The notes: generated from the letters alone by a model not told the origin. DNA of 64,000 nucleotides from Phlegmacium glaucopus (GCA_015039465.1 MU130622.1:300506-364505), one strand, 5' to 3'; numbered from the stretch's first letter, positions 24,601 to 34,580 are shown. Translations and numbers: made by a program.

Positions 24601-25104
24601 ATCGTCTTGGACCCGAGAGAACCGAACGTACCATCGGATGACGATGGTTGCATTCATCTGCGATATCCTCCTTCAGTGATCTACTTCAAGCCTGTCATGA
24701 AAACGAACATCACCTTTGAAGGGATTCCTGATGGGATTATACCAATTCTGCCTTCAGCGGTGACGTTTACAGTGGACGTTGATGGGCGGAAAAGGAAACT
24801 ACAGCGAAGACAAGTTGCGATTGTTCCAGGGTACGCTTTCACGGACTACAAAGCACAAGGGCAGACTTTGGAGTGTGTGATAGTAGACATCGCAAGACCG
24901 CCTTCAGGAAAGTTATCACCATTTAGCGTATATGTCGCACTCTCTAGGAGCAGAGGGTGTGGAACGATCCGAATTTTGAGGGATTTCGACACAGAATTAT
25001 TTGTACATCACTCATCGGAGGACTTGAAGGAGGATATGGAAAGATTGGAACGTCTGGATATACAGACGAAGATGGAGTTTGAAAGCAGCGAGGGATTAAT
25101 GTAG
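18690..25104 (+). CDS. Helitron Rep/helicase, one in-frame TGA
   Basis: Rolling-circle transposase: HUH-type Rep nuclease joined to a PIF1-like helicase. Exons up to 19133 encode the start (CESDALVHWTFKDGVPVHEE). From 19199 comes a DUF6570-type region: CAVCARETG, HHIFNGMLLHPHG, LCLDCTRALNADKMPMFALA. An in-frame TGA at 20066-20068 (GNISTY*LHQSQ) interrupts an otherwise intact frame that continues TIGITFVGPKNLPEKTLPN. From about 20600 lies the Helitron_like_N region (LLGSFPTLFPFGRGGF), Rep motif 2 QGRGSLHLHLLLWLEG (21570-21617) and motif 3 with two tyrosines four apart, WYITNYASKK (22090-22120). After a short intron ending about 23598 comes the helicase: Walker A GHGGTGKSMLIGA (23635-23673), Walker B FLILDEVSMC (23875-23904), VIDFGDFHQFPPVG and the terminal KAQGQTLECVIVDIARP ... 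VALSRSRG. The stop is at 25102-25104. Readthrough or a pseudogene; otherwise complete. Confidence 0.85.
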
Positions 25105-26212
25105 GGGATACGGCATGCTTGGTAGGGGCAGGAGACAGGAAAGAATGTAGACAGACACACTTTTGAACGGGCAGGTTTACTTCGTATGAACGAACGACGT
25201 GAGGAAAGACAGAAACGTGTGACGTAAAAAAGCGAGAAAGAGTAATTCAAGAGCAAAAACACCGTAAAAAGAGGGGTGTGGAAGAGAAAAGCCGAAGAAA
25301 CAATTTGGAATGATGATCTTGATTTGAATTTAGTTTGGCGTCTAATGGTGTTTTCAATGAATATTACGACTGTAGACTGAGAAGGACCCTCGCTTTTCAG
25401 CAAGGTGGTGAGAGGTAAGGAAGACGTGTCGGCTGACAAAGCAAAAAACATGGTTGCATTGTTCAGTTCAGTGTAGAAGGCGAACAGTAGCATCCAAACA
25501 AAACAAAAGTGCACGAGTCCTCACGTGCGCGCACGTGAGGAGGCTCGTTAACATTTGTGACGATATATGGGAAAATTATCAAGCAGAGGGGGGGTTTTTG
25601 AAGCAGAGAGTAAAGATAGAGTATGCACAGTGATAGGCGAGCGCTAACAAGAGGAAGATGCGTGTTCGATAAAGGGACATCGTCGTATTAACCCAAAAAC
25701 AAATAAGTACAAAGAGTGGTTCAACATTTCGGAAGCTGTAGTGAGTTGCGACCAGGACGAGAAAATGGAGTGTTTATTTGTATTGTTTTTCAAGAATGTG
25801 ACACAACAAATTCCGACTTTAGACCCAGGAGAGACTAGGCTCGTTCCCACCCAGCTTTACCACACGTGAGACTAAGGTGCACGTGGTTTGTGAGAGTGAA
25901 ACTCGACAACTGGCAAAGCCGGCTGGTCCATTTCGGGCCACTTTTGGCGGAGCCCGCCAAATCTTGTAGTCCTCACTTAGTGAAAAAGGTGGCTCAAGCT
26001 CCAAAAAAAGGGTCAAAATTGGGTATACAACTAGTAGTTATTTTTCGATTTCAAGTCCGTCTGGGTATATAAGTTTTTTTTCAAAAATTTGAATTTGACT
26101 GTCATCGTTGACAGGCCTGTGCGCGAGAACTTAGAAGCTTTACGCCAAGTCACGCAAACACCGCGTTGGTCACTCAACATCAGATCCACCTTCTCCCTCA
26201 CTTTCCTCACTC
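25105..26212. other. No gene; Helitron 3' flank with hairpins
   Basis: Contains a perfect 22-bp palindrome at 25519-25540 (separate entry) and a perfect 8-bp stem with a 3-nt loop at 25943-25961 (TTTGGCGG/CCGCCAAA). A TATA-like GGTATATAAG occurs at 26063-26072, about 140 bp before the small ORF at 26213. No convincing coding. Confidence 0.45.
25519..25540. repeat. Perfect 22-bp palindrome inside a longer hairpin
   Basis: CCTCACGTGCG directly abuts its reverse complement CGCACGTGAGG. The stem can extend by CGAG (25514-25517) pairing with CTCG (25544-25547) around a small bulge. It sits about 415 bp after the helicase stop; Helitron 3' ends carry a hairpin, but no CTRR follows within 15 bases. 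Confidence 0.85.
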
Positions 26213-26365
26213 ATGTCGTCTTCTGATTCCTGGTCCAGCTCCCAGCCATCCATATCCAACGCGACATCATCTTCACCAACGCGTTCCAGTGTTGGTAATT
26301 CCATCAACAACGCACCGACATTATATGATGGTTTCTGGTCTTCATTTGGTAATACAACAAAGTAG
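26213..26365 (+). CDS. Small ORF, 50 residues, unknown
   Basis: Reads MSSSDSWSSSQPSISNATSS, then a Ser/Asn-rich remainder ending SFGNTTK with stop TAG at 26363-26365. It is preceded by a TATA-like box at 26063-26072. Composition (Ser/Thr-rich, no hydrophobic core) gives no function. It may be a first exon of something lost or chance. Confidence 0.2.
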   Translation: MSSSDSWSSSQPSISNATSSSPTRSSVGNSINNAPTLYDGFWSSFGNTTK

Positions 26366-26667
26366 CTACTTTTGTATGGAGTACAACTTTTGATAAAAAT
26401 TCACCTTTTTAAAAACTATTCAATTCAATTCAGAATGCAAAAAAAATGATAATATATATACTCAATTTGAGCACTTTTTTTTGAGGTGTGGCCACTTTTT
26501 TTGACGAAGTCGACACATCAAGATTGGCAGGGGAAATAGCCATCACTCAAAATGGGCCCAGACTGGCCCAGTCCGCTCGCGAGCTCGCTCCTTGCTTGAT
26601 CATGTGCTCCTGTGACGCTCTGTGACTAGAGCTTGCGAGCGTGACTGGCTAGCGAGTCTAAGGAGAG

Positions 26668-26687
26668 ACCTTGCTTTACAGCAAGGT
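26668..26687. repeat. Short hairpin, copy 1
   Basis: ACCTTGCT, loop TTAC, AGCAAGGT: a perfect 8-bp stem preceded by GGAGAG. A near-identical hairpin stands at 26751-26771. Confidence 0.7.
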
Positions 26688-26750
26688 GATTTGCTTATGT
26701 TAGACGTCACGGTTGTAACACAACAAATGTGTAATATAGGCCCTGGGGAG

Positions 26751-26771
26751 ACCTTGCTTAAACAGCAAGGT
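26751..26771. repeat. Short hairpin, copy 2
   Basis: ACCTTGCT, loop TAAAC, AGCAAGGT, preceded by GGGGAG. It ends just before the point where similarity to the other PARG promoters begins (about 26778), so the pair may mark an insertion edge. Confidence 0.7.
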
Positions 26772-26938
26772 GACAATTGTAACAAGTGCTTTGGTGACTT
26801 GGATCTGTCTGTTCATGTTCTCACGTCAACGGACAACAGATGCTATGCCAAGTGGAATAGAAAGAGGTTCAAATTTCTCATGTGCACACAGCCTTTCCTC
26901 AGAATCCCTCTTTGTTCACCGAATTTCAACAAGAAAAT

Positions 26939-27889
26939 ATGTCTTCCCAACCTTCAAATCACCAAAATCATCACACTGATCCCAAACGCCTGCACCTACG
27001 AGACATTGCTCAAGAGACCCTCAAAGCTATCGATGAAGGTCATGTCGTTTTTGCAGATGTGGCTTCCAACATGCTTCCCATTAGACATAGCCTCAGGGTA
27101 TCTAATGACGATACTCTACGTGGCACGGAGTACTACAGGCCGGGATCTACCAGGTTGAGATACTGGGAGCAAGGTCCTCTATCTGCTATTGCTGCTGAAT
27201 ATCATCGTCATCCGTCAGAAACCCAAGTACGCATTGTGAAGATGTCTACACTTCAAGGCGCCCATTTCCTCTCCGAAAGTTGCCCTACATCTAAAATCGG
27301 CGTATTGAATTTTGCATCTAAGAAACCAGGTGGGAGGTTCATCAACGGCGGTAGTGCACAGGAGGAGTCCATTGCTCGATCTTCTACTCTTTATCTATCC
27401 CTCCAGACACCTGAAGCCGAATTTTTTTATGAATTACACGACAAAGACAAGAACGGAGGATATTATTCTAATGCCATGATTTATTCCCCTTCCATCGCTA
27501 TTTTCCGGGATGACGATGGTAACTGGCTACGACCCTACCATGTTGACATCCTTACCAGCGCAGCCGTAGATGCGGGCTTAGTGCGCAAACTAGGATACGA
27601 CGGAAAGTCTGCGACGGAGGATAAGATTTTATCGGTGATGAGAGAGAGGATGGGGAGGATATTAGCCTTGTTTGAACAGAGAGGAACGAGGAACTTGGTT
27701 CTGGGGAGTTTTGGAACAGGTGTTCGCCGGAATGATGTCGTTTCGTTGGCGAGAATATGGGGAGAGCTACTTGCTGCACCTGATGCTAGATTCCTCCATT
27801 CGTTTGATCAAGTGTTGTTTGCCATTCCGGATAGTAATACTCTGCAAAAATTCAAGGCGGGCTTCAAAAGCTGCGGTCCATCTACTTAG
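26939..27889 (+). CDS. PARG-type macrodomain protein, short type, copy A1
   Basis: Microbial-type poly(ADP-ribose) glycohydrolase domain (PF10021/TIGR02452 type), which hydrolyses ADP-ribose polymers from proteins. Start at 26939 (MSSQPSNHQNHHTDPKRLHL) matches the start of copies A2 and A3; one codon (TGG) is missing after ATG. Order: N-terminal helix LRDIAQETLKAIDEG, adenine-side strand KIGVLNFAS, catalytic loop KKPGGRFINGGSAQEESIAR, YYSNAMIYSP and FRDDDGNWLRPYHVDILTSAA, then RMGRILALFEQRGTRNLVLGSFGTGVRRND. The canonical loop is GGG-x(6-8)-QEE. Here the third Gly is Arg and the preceding ATQ segment is changed, so activity is doubtful although both Glu remain. The C-terminus is frame-altered relative to A2 (ends KSCGPST). 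No TATA-like box where A3 has one. Confidence 0.8.
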   Translation: MSSQPSNHQNHHTDPKRLHLRDIAQETLKAIDEGHVVFADVASNMLPIRHSLRVSNDDTLRGTEYYRPGSTRLRYWEQGPLSAIAAEYHRHPSETQVRIVKMSTLQGAHFLSESCPTSKIGVLNFASKKPGGRFINGGSAQEESIARSSTLYLSLQTPEAEFFYELHDKDKNGGYYSNAMIYSPSIAIFRDDDGNWLRPYHVDILTSAAVDAGLVRKLGYDGKSATEDKILSVMRERMGRILALFEQRGTRNLVLGSFGTGVRRNDVVSLARIWGELLAAPDARFLHSFDQVLFAIPDSNTLQKFKAGFKSCGPST

Positions 27890-28641
27890 TTTCCTCGGTT
27901 GTACCCCTTTTGTTACTAATAGTGTCTAGGTTGAACGTTGATGGGTCAAATTGTACTATTATGCATTCTATTTTACATGTATATATGTCTGTCGTGTATC
28001 CGTACGTACTTATAGCTGTGGTCAATGCACTGCATATGGCGTTGACGTGACACGGGTCTTTTCTCTTGGAGCTCCACTTTCTTCATCTTTTTTTAGTTGG
28101 CATGCTCAACACCGGACTTTCAACCATCATGTGCATGGCCAACGCGCCAATTAGTGAGCACACCGGCTATGATAAATTTTCACCTGCGTTGCTACTCTAT
28201 CTATACATAATATATCTTATGTTCATATAATAATGGACCCTCCAACTGCTGCTCTAAATACATCCTTGTCTCATACAGTCTTCACTACAGTCTCTGAAAG
28301 AGCACTAGTACATGACAACAAGCATGCACAGGATGAATCATAGATGTGAAGGAGTTTCTTATATTAGAAGTGGTTTATATCATTTATTGTGTTTCTTTCT
28401 TCTAACTACCTAACCTACCCAGGACCGCGCAAAAAGGAGATATACCTGATCCCAAGCCTACACTAACCTGAGGAAAAATCACTAACACGAACCCCTAACG
28501 CTAACCATGATCCTAACCAAATTACTCGCCCAACCCAAACTCCAGCGGCACCTAACTGGCAGACCCGCCGGAGTATCAAAAATAAGTCGATGGCGAGCTA
28601 CGGCATCCAATTTGATGGGAGATCAGCGGCACATCGTCACT
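27890..28641. other. No supported gene between A1 and DUF6535 copy 2
   Basis: Downstream DNA of A1 (similar to that after A2 and A3 up to about 28100) followed by unrelated DNA. A 36-residue ORF (28233-28343, MDPPTAALNTSLSHTVFTTV) lacks support. No type-B gene is present in this unit. Confidence 0.45.
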
Positions 28642-30057
28642 TCATGACGGTGTGCCTGACGCAGCAGCCTGAGTGTCGATTGTGGTCACTCCCGCATTTC
28701 GAAGGACGTGAAAGGCTGAAAAATCACGAGGAAGTCCGCCTATGGCTTGCAGTGCAGTTATGACGATGTCGTCGCTCGAACATTGTTGTAGCATCCATAC
28801 TAATGCACAAGCATCAATGTAGTCATCTGGATCGACCTTTGGAGGTGATATCACAACTCGCCTGCAATAGAAATATATGTATCATTGTATGACATTGGCA
28901 TTGCGATGTGTGAAACACGTTGACTGCCAACAAACCGTGATAATTGTATCTTTTCATTGACCCCATTTTCCAAATCATTTGAATCCATATATTCAGATGT
29001 AGTTTTAGCCCAGATTGTCCAAAGTCGTAATTGCTCAAATATGGGATGTTGATATGGACAATCAGGACCTATCAACGATAACCACATAGAACCAATATAA
29101 AAAGCGTAAGCCAAACCGACGATCACAAGTATTAGTGCTGTGACAGCTATATCTCCTGACCATAAGAAGACGATGAGGCCAGCAAAGAGGAGAAGGGCAG
29201 CATGAAGGAGTAAAGGTGGGGCGTTGATGACAACAAAGACATGCTATTTTTGTAGCTGCATATATCGTCGTTGGCGTTGTCGAGCTAGAGACTTCGGAGA
29301 GCCGGAGATATCTGACGTTACTTGCAACCATTGCTTCGCGAGCATGGAAACAAGGGCGGTGGAAAGACTACAGGCGAGAGCCGCAAACCAAAGGCCATTA
29401 ACCCATCGAATCTCACCAGGAGATGGAGCGAGGCTTTTAGCCGGGGACTGGATGTTGATACTATTATTTGCCGAGTTCAAAGATGCGGCTTGTAATACAA
29501 TGAGTTGAGCAAGGAGAGCGTTCGTCGTGTCAGATGGGTTGGGTCCCATCTGTTGGTAAGATTGGATGATAAATGTGGTTAGAACTGCAGAAAATAAACC
29601 AGTGTTTTGAATCGAAGAGTTAATTGGCATGGGATGGTAACAAAAAGAGAACTCACGAAAACAAGCAGGACATCAATGCTCCGATTACATGCATCCGTTA
29701 TAGCAGAATCCTTCTTTGTAGATTCATCGTCGTGTATATGCCAAACTTGGGCATGTTCTGAGGCTTCGAAACAAATTTCATCGCAAGGACTTCGAGTACC
29801 CGTTGCGAATTTCGAAAACACCGATAGTCCTGATAAGTCCATAATTGGAGATAGATTTTCAACCCGCATTGCTCTTCAATTACTGTGAAGCATGGTGGGT
29901 CGCGGGTTTTTTCGAATAAAGTCTATGTTGTACAAGAACATTAGCATTGAAGGGTAGACAAGGAACATGAACTCACGTCTCCTTTGGAGCCCTGCCGTGA
30001 TGAATTTTGGGTGCTGCTGCCGCCAGCTTTGGAGTCAACTTTCGGACTACTGAACAT
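28642..30057 (-). pseudogene. DUF6535 membrane protein, copy 2, nonsense-mutated
   Basis: Paralogue of 12898-14351. Exon 1 from 30057 (MFSSPKVDSKAGGSSTQNSS), then ENLSPIMDLSGLSVFSKFAT, EASEHAQVWHIHDDES, SIQNTGLFSAVLTTFIIQSY and WVNGLWFAALACSLSTALVS. At 29244-29246 the Trp codon of copy 1 (LQNWHVFVV) is a TAG stop (LQK*HVFVV). Downstream the membrane segment and the tail (SPPKVDPDDYIDACALVWML, ending at 28642) are still recognisable, with a 3-bp deletion in the hydrophobic segment. It faces the PARG gene A2 head to head across 181 bp. Nonfunctional as full-length protein unless the stop is read through. Confidence 0.75.
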
Positions 30058-30238
30058 GTAGAGAGAACAAGTGCTTTTGGTCTGTCTGCTCATGTTCTCA
30101 CGCCAATGGACAACGGATGCCAAGTGGAATAGAAAAAGGCTCAAATCTCTTATGTAAGCACGGTGACTGTGCACACAGCCTTTTTCCTACCTTTTTCCTC
30201 AGAATCCCTCTTCGTTCATCGACTTTCAACAAGAAAAT
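30058..30238. promoter_or_regulatory. Bidirectional spacer DUF6535/PARG, unit 2
   Basis: 181 bp between divergent starts. It is similar to 38329-38504 and 26778-26938. At 30149-30158 the sequence CTTATGTAAG stands where unit 3 has CTTATATAAG, so the TATA-like element carries one change. Shared words include CAAGTGCTTTTGGTCTGTCT and CACGGTGACTGTGCACACAG. Confidence 0.6.
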
Positions 30239-31216
30239 ATGTGGTCTTCCCCACCTCCAAATCGCCAAAATCATCACACTGATCCCAAACGCCTGCGCCT
30301 ACGAGACATTGCTCAAGGGACCATCGAAGCTATCAACAAAGGTCATGTCGATTACACGGATGTGGCTTCCAACATGCGTCCCACTAGACATAACCTCAGG
30401 GTATCTAACGACGATACTCTACGTGGCACGGAGTACTACAGGCCGGGATCTACCAGGTTGAAATACTGGCAGCAAGGTCCTCCACCTGCTATTGCTGCTG
30501 AACATCATCGTCATCCGTCAGAAACCCAAGTACGCCTTATGAAGATGTCTACACTTCAAGGCGCCCATTTCCTCTCGGAAACTTGCCCTGCATCTAACAT
30601 CGGCGTATTGAATTTTGCATCTGCCACCCAACCAGGTGGAGGGTTCATAAACGGCGCTAGTGCACAGGAGGAATCCATTGCTCGATCTTCTACTCTTTAT
30701 CTATCCCTCCAGACACCTGAAGCCAAACCTTTTTATGAATTACACGACAAAGACAGGAACGGAGGATATTATTCTAATGCCATGATTTATTCCCCTTCCA
30801 TCGCTATTTTCCGGGATGACGATGGTAACTGGCTACGGCCCTACCATGTTGACGTCCTTACCAGCCCAGCCGTAAATGCGGGCTTAGTGCGCAAACTACG
30901 GTACGGCAGAAAGTCTGTGACGGAGGATAAGATTTTATCGGTGATGAGAGAGCGGATGGGGATGATATTGGCCTTGTTTGAACAGAGACGAACGAGGAAT
31001 TTGGTTCTGGGGAGTTTTGGAACAGGTGTTTTTCAGAATGATGTCGTTTCGTTGGCGAGAATATGGGGAGATCTACTTGCTGCACCTGATGCTAGATTCC
31101 GCCATTCGTTTGATCGAGTGGTGTTTGCCATTCCGGATAGTTATACTCTGCGAAAGTTCGAGGCGGGCTTCAATGCTGCGGTCCATCCACCTTCAACTTG
31201 GTCTCCTCGGTTATGA
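30239..31216 (+). CDS. PARG-type macrodomain protein, short type, copy A2 (catalytic loop intact)
   Basis: 325 residues. Start MWSSPPPNRQNHHTDPKRLR. The PARG signature is complete: NFASATQPGGGFINGASAQE followed by ESIARSS, i.e. GGG-x6-AQEE with the second Glu being the catalytic one in the family. Later blocks NAMIYSPSIAIFRDDDGNWL, VDVLTSPAVNAGLVRKLRYG and LVLGSFGTGVFQNDVVSLAR match the domain. Expected reaction: release of ADP-ribose from poly(ADP-ribose). No signal peptide or membrane segment, so nuclear/cytosolic. Divergent from DUF6535 copy 2; followed 317 bp later by the long type-B gene B1. Confidence 0.85.
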   Translation: MWSSPPPNRQNHHTDPKRLRLRDIAQGTIEAINKGHVDYTDVASNMRPTRHNLRVSNDDTLRGTEYYRPGSTRLKYWQQGPPPAIAAEHHRHPSETQVRLMKMSTLQGAHFLSETCPASNIGVLNFASATQPGGGFINGASAQEESIARSSTLYLSLQTPEAKPFYELHDKDRNGGYYSNAMIYSPSIAIFRDDDGNWLRPYHVDVLTSPAVNAGLVRKLRYGRKSVTEDKILSVMRERMGMILALFEQRRTRNLVLGSFGTGVFQNDVVSLARIWGDLLAAPDARFRHSFDRVVFAIPDSYTLRKFEAGFNAAVHPPSTWSPRL

Positions 31217-31532
31217 CTCGTAGCGGTCTCCCTACCCCTTTTGTTACTAATAGTCTCTAGACTGTGATGGCTGAGCCTTGCTTCAGGTCAAATTGTACTA
31301 TTATGCATTCTATTCTACATATGTATATGTCTGTCGTGTTTCCGTACTTATAGCTGTGGGTCAATTTAATACATGCACTGCATATGGCATTGACGTCATG
31401 GGTCCTTTCTCTTGTGTCATGGTCTACTTCCGATTCCTAATCTTAACTCTCATCGATACTATCATCTATCCAACAACTGCTCACCAACGTTACTAGCAGT
31501 CTTTAAGTTGGAATCTGGACAAGTTCCCGAGA

Positions 31533-34334
31533 ATGTTATTGTGAGTTACACACTTCTCAAATTGTTTATTGTCCAATAACATCTACTTTTTTATTTAACC
31601 AGATCAAATCAAACTGACTTCGACTACGACAATCCTACTTCTTCCTCTAACCCTCCTGGACCTCCTCCCACAGGAGACCGTGGTTCTGGTAGAGGCTATC
31701 GGGACCTCCTTCGCGGCTTGAGCTTTCTCGGAGGCCGTGCCAGCGGCAGCGACAGAGACTTTGACGACCGAACTTCTAACCCTGCTGGACCTCGAGACGG
31801 TAGTTCTGATAGAGGCGATCGTCATTGGGGACTTTTTAATGGACAATTTGGCTTTGGAGGCCGTGGGGCCGTGGTAGTGCCAGCGGCAGAGACTTCGACG
31901 ACCGAACTTCTAACCCTGCTGGACATCGAGACGGTATTTCTGATAGAGGCGATCGTCATCAGGGACTTTTTAATGGACAATTTGGCTTTGGAGGCCGTGA
32001 TAGTGCCAGCGGCAGAGACTTCGACGACCGAACTTCTAACCCTGCTGGACCTCGAGACGGTAGTTCTGATAGAGGCAATCGTCATCGGGGACTTTTTAAT
32101 GGACAATTTGGCTTTGGAGGAGGCCGTGGTAGTGGGAGAGGCAGAGACTTTGATGGTCGAACTTCTAACCACGCCGGACGTCGAGACGGTATTTCTGATA
32201 GAGGTGGTCGTTATCGGGAACTTTTTAATGGACAATTTGGCTTCGGAGGAGGCCGGAGTAGCGACGGCACTCGTGGATCTAGTAGAAACGACAACTCCAG
32301 ATTTCCTAGAGGGAGAGATGAACGTTTCATAGACACAATGTCACCCAGCTATCACCTATCCAGAGATGATCTCCGCGATATTGCACTCAGCACCCTTCAG
32401 GCTCTTGATGAGGGAGAGTATTTCCCTCCAGGGGCAGTTGATCCTTATGACTTGACGATGAAAATTCAGTGGACGGATGACAATACTAGATATTATGGAC
32501 CTGATGCTGGAGAGGGCGGGGATATTTTGGAGAGTGAATTTATCAGGATCAACGAAGAGGGCGGTAATGAAGGAAAAGATGAGAAGGGGGAAGAGGGAGA
32601 TAAGATGAGTGCTGGGGAACAAGACAAGAATGCAAGTTCCCTGGATGGAACGAAACATGGATCGAATGGATCGGACAACATAGCAACAGCAGCATTGGAA
32701 GCCGAAAATAAGCAAATAGACGATAACTCTAATTCAAAAGCCCAAGCTCAAGTTGAAGCCCCCATTCCTCCAAACCCCACTCGTGATGCTACAATCTGGC
32801 TCGGAGAGTACTCCACTCTGGTTGGTGCACGTAAAATTCACTTAGCACTCGCCTCAAGCCCGGATTCATCTCCTAACAAGAAAATCGGAATACTCAATTT
32901 CGCTTCAGCCAAGAAACCAGGCGGTGAATTTATCAACGGATCTCAAGATCAAGTTCGTTTTTCCTTCTTTACTTTCTCATACACATAAAATATATTACTT
33001 AACGAATTTTTTTTAATCAGGAAGAATCCATAGCTCTCACGTCTACTCTCTTTCCTTCTTTTATTACGCCCGCCGCCTTATCATTCTACACACACTATAG
33101 GGCGGACCCAAGCAATGCTTACTATACGCATGCAATGGTCTATTCCCCTGGTGTCGTTCTTATTCGAGACGATAACGGCGAATGGCGTAGTCCAGTCAAA
33201 GTGGATGTATTGACCAGCGCTGCCGTCAATGCAGGTGAGATTAGACGCGGGTTAGAAAAGGAGGAGAGGTTGAGGAGGGAGAGGGAAGAGCTGGAGATTT
33301 GGAGGAGAAGGGGGGAGGAGAGGAGAAGGCAGAGGGAGAAGGCTATAATAGAGAAGGAGAAAATTATGGCGGAGAAGGAAAGATTGAGAAAGGAGAAGGA
33401 GATATCGAAGAGGGAGCAGGAAAAGTTGAAGGAGAAAGCGGAAGCGGGGAAGCTGAAGAAAGAGAAGGCCGGGTCAACAAAGTTGTGGAAGGGAACGGCG
33501 AAAAGTGGGGACGGAAATGGGACAAAAGAGACGGAGAAAGTAAAGGAGACATATTCTGGTAGTGAGAAAGAGGAAACGTCCTCAGAGGATCAGAAAGAGA
33601 GAGATAGAGAGATAGAGAAGGAGAAGGAAGAGGAGAACGAGAAGGCGGAGAACGAGAACGAGGAGGAGAACGAGGAGAACGAGAATGATGGTGAGATAAA
33701 GACAGCAGAGGAAAATACAGAATCCAAAGGAGCTTCGATTCAAGATGTTCAACCCCAATCAGAAACCACACCCGAAGTTAGCAAGGAACCCACGTCTTCC
33801 ACTACCATCCTTCACCCCCTCTCTCAAACCCAGCCTTCACAAGCTCCTAAGCCCGATCCAGAAATATCCTATATCCGCCGCCTTTACAATGCTGAATCTC
33901 AAATCCAACACACCATGTATACCCGCATCTCCCGCATCCTTCACCTCTTCCAACTACACCAAACTCCTTATCTCATCCTCGGCTCCTTCGGCACCGATGT
34001 CTTCCAAAACAACACTGACCTAGTCGCTACCATTTTCGCCGAGCTCCTCGTCAAACCCAGTGGGAGGTTCAAAAACGTGTTTAAGACAGTCGTGTTTGCT
34101 ATTTTGGGAAAGGAGACTGTGAGGGTTTTTGGAAACGTTTTCATGAGAGTTGAGAAGCGGGCGAAGAGGATGAGAGGTGAGACGGGTGGGAGTTGTGTGT
34201 TGTTGGATGGGGATGTGAGTGATATGGATGTGAGGGAGGGGGCGGCAGAGAGGATGATGAGGATGATGAGATGGCAAGCGAGGAGAACTGCTCTTGCGGA
34301 GGCTGCCCAGGCTGAGGTGAATGCTGCCTCCTAA
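31533..34334 (+). pseudogene. Long PARG protein, copy B1, frameshifted and truncated
   Basis: The inferred first exon ATGTTATT (31533-31540) joins through a 62-bp intron to 31603 in a frame reading SNQTDFDYDNPTSSSNPPGP, then four Arg/Gly/Asp-rich repeats. An 8-bp tandem duplication (31859-31874, GGCCGTGG twice) breaks that frame in the first repeat. Downstream repeats (LFNGQFGFGG) are in frame with MSPSYHLSRDDLRDIA at 32338, so a shorter protein could start there. The PARG half domain 1 contains NFASAKKPGGEFINGSQDQ, intron 32953-33020, EESIALTSTL. The GGG motif is GGE and AQEE is DQEE, so it is probably inactive. A charged Glu/Lys/Arg coiled coil (about 33240-33720) splits the domain; half 2 is RILHLFQLHQTPYLILGSFG. 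A TAA at 34332-34334, within a 6-bp insertion relative to B2, removes the C-terminal tail. Confidence 0.75.
31740..32270 (+). repeat. Coding minisatellite, about 126-129 bp unit, four copies (B1)
   Basis: The word AACTTCTAAC recurs at 31771, 31905, 32031 and 32160. Each unit codes for about 42 residues with RDFDDRTSNPAG, RDGSSDRGDRH and LFNGQFGFGG, an Arg/Gly/Asp low-complexity repeat. The first interval is 134 bp because of the 8-bp duplication. Confidence 0.85.
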
Positions 34335-34580
34335 ACTTTCGCTACTATTCAGGCCGATCTCGCCGCCCAGGCTGACATTGACGCTGCTGTTGATACTGAT
34401 CTTACTGCTCCTGATGATGATAGAATCGCAGAAGATGAAAAGATGATCTTAACAGAGGTCGATTTTGCGGTTAGCGAGACCGTCAACACTCCAAAGGCCA
34501 TGATCATTGAGGATGGCAAGGATGTCGAAATGGTAGAAATCAGGAGTCTGTCAGCTAGTTATCGTGAAGCTCAGAGTTAA
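34335..34580 (+). pseudogene. Detached C-terminal tail of B1
   Basis: Untranslated relic after the premature TAA. It aligns with the last 90 codons of B2 (Ala/Ile/Glu repeats, then PDDDRIAEDEKMILTE, VDFAVSETVN), with further small deletions. Confidence 0.7.

Larger units (their letters stand above)
15283..25800 (+). mobile_element. Helitron, near-complete, about 10.5 kb (3' end uncertain)
   Basis: The 5' end is set by similarity to the start of the deletion derivative at 14458. Inside are a leftward accessory gene (15420-16880), a rightward accessory gene (17246-18063) and the Rep/helicase gene (18690-25104). The 3' end is not certain. The deletion derivative's tail (GTACAAAAGTAGGGTATCAACATTCG ... 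GTATTG) aligns loosely with 25690-25790, which suggests an end near 25790-25800. Alternatively GACGAAGTCGAC at 26509-26520, an inverted echo of the 5' start, may mark the end in the manner of Helitron2/Helentron terminal inverted repeats. No clean hairpin-CTRR end was found. Confidence 0.65.

Noticed and set aside
25943..25961. Perfect hairpin TTTGGCGG/CCGCCAAA as Helitron 3' terminus
   Set aside because: No CTRR sequence follows within the expected 10-12 bases (TCTTGTAG follows).
28233..28343. 36-residue ORF as a pheromone precursor
   Set aside because: No C-terminal CaaX motif; ends in Asp-Glu-Ser.
31822..32235. Leftward Ser/Ile/Arg-rich repeat ORF (and its twin at 40060-40473)
   Set aside because: Antisense of the coding minisatellite of the long PARG genes.
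31718..32332. Rightward Leu/Glu/Thr-rich repeat ORF
   Set aside because: After the 8-bp duplication it is in the wrong frame; the RG/D-rich frame continues into the PARG domain.
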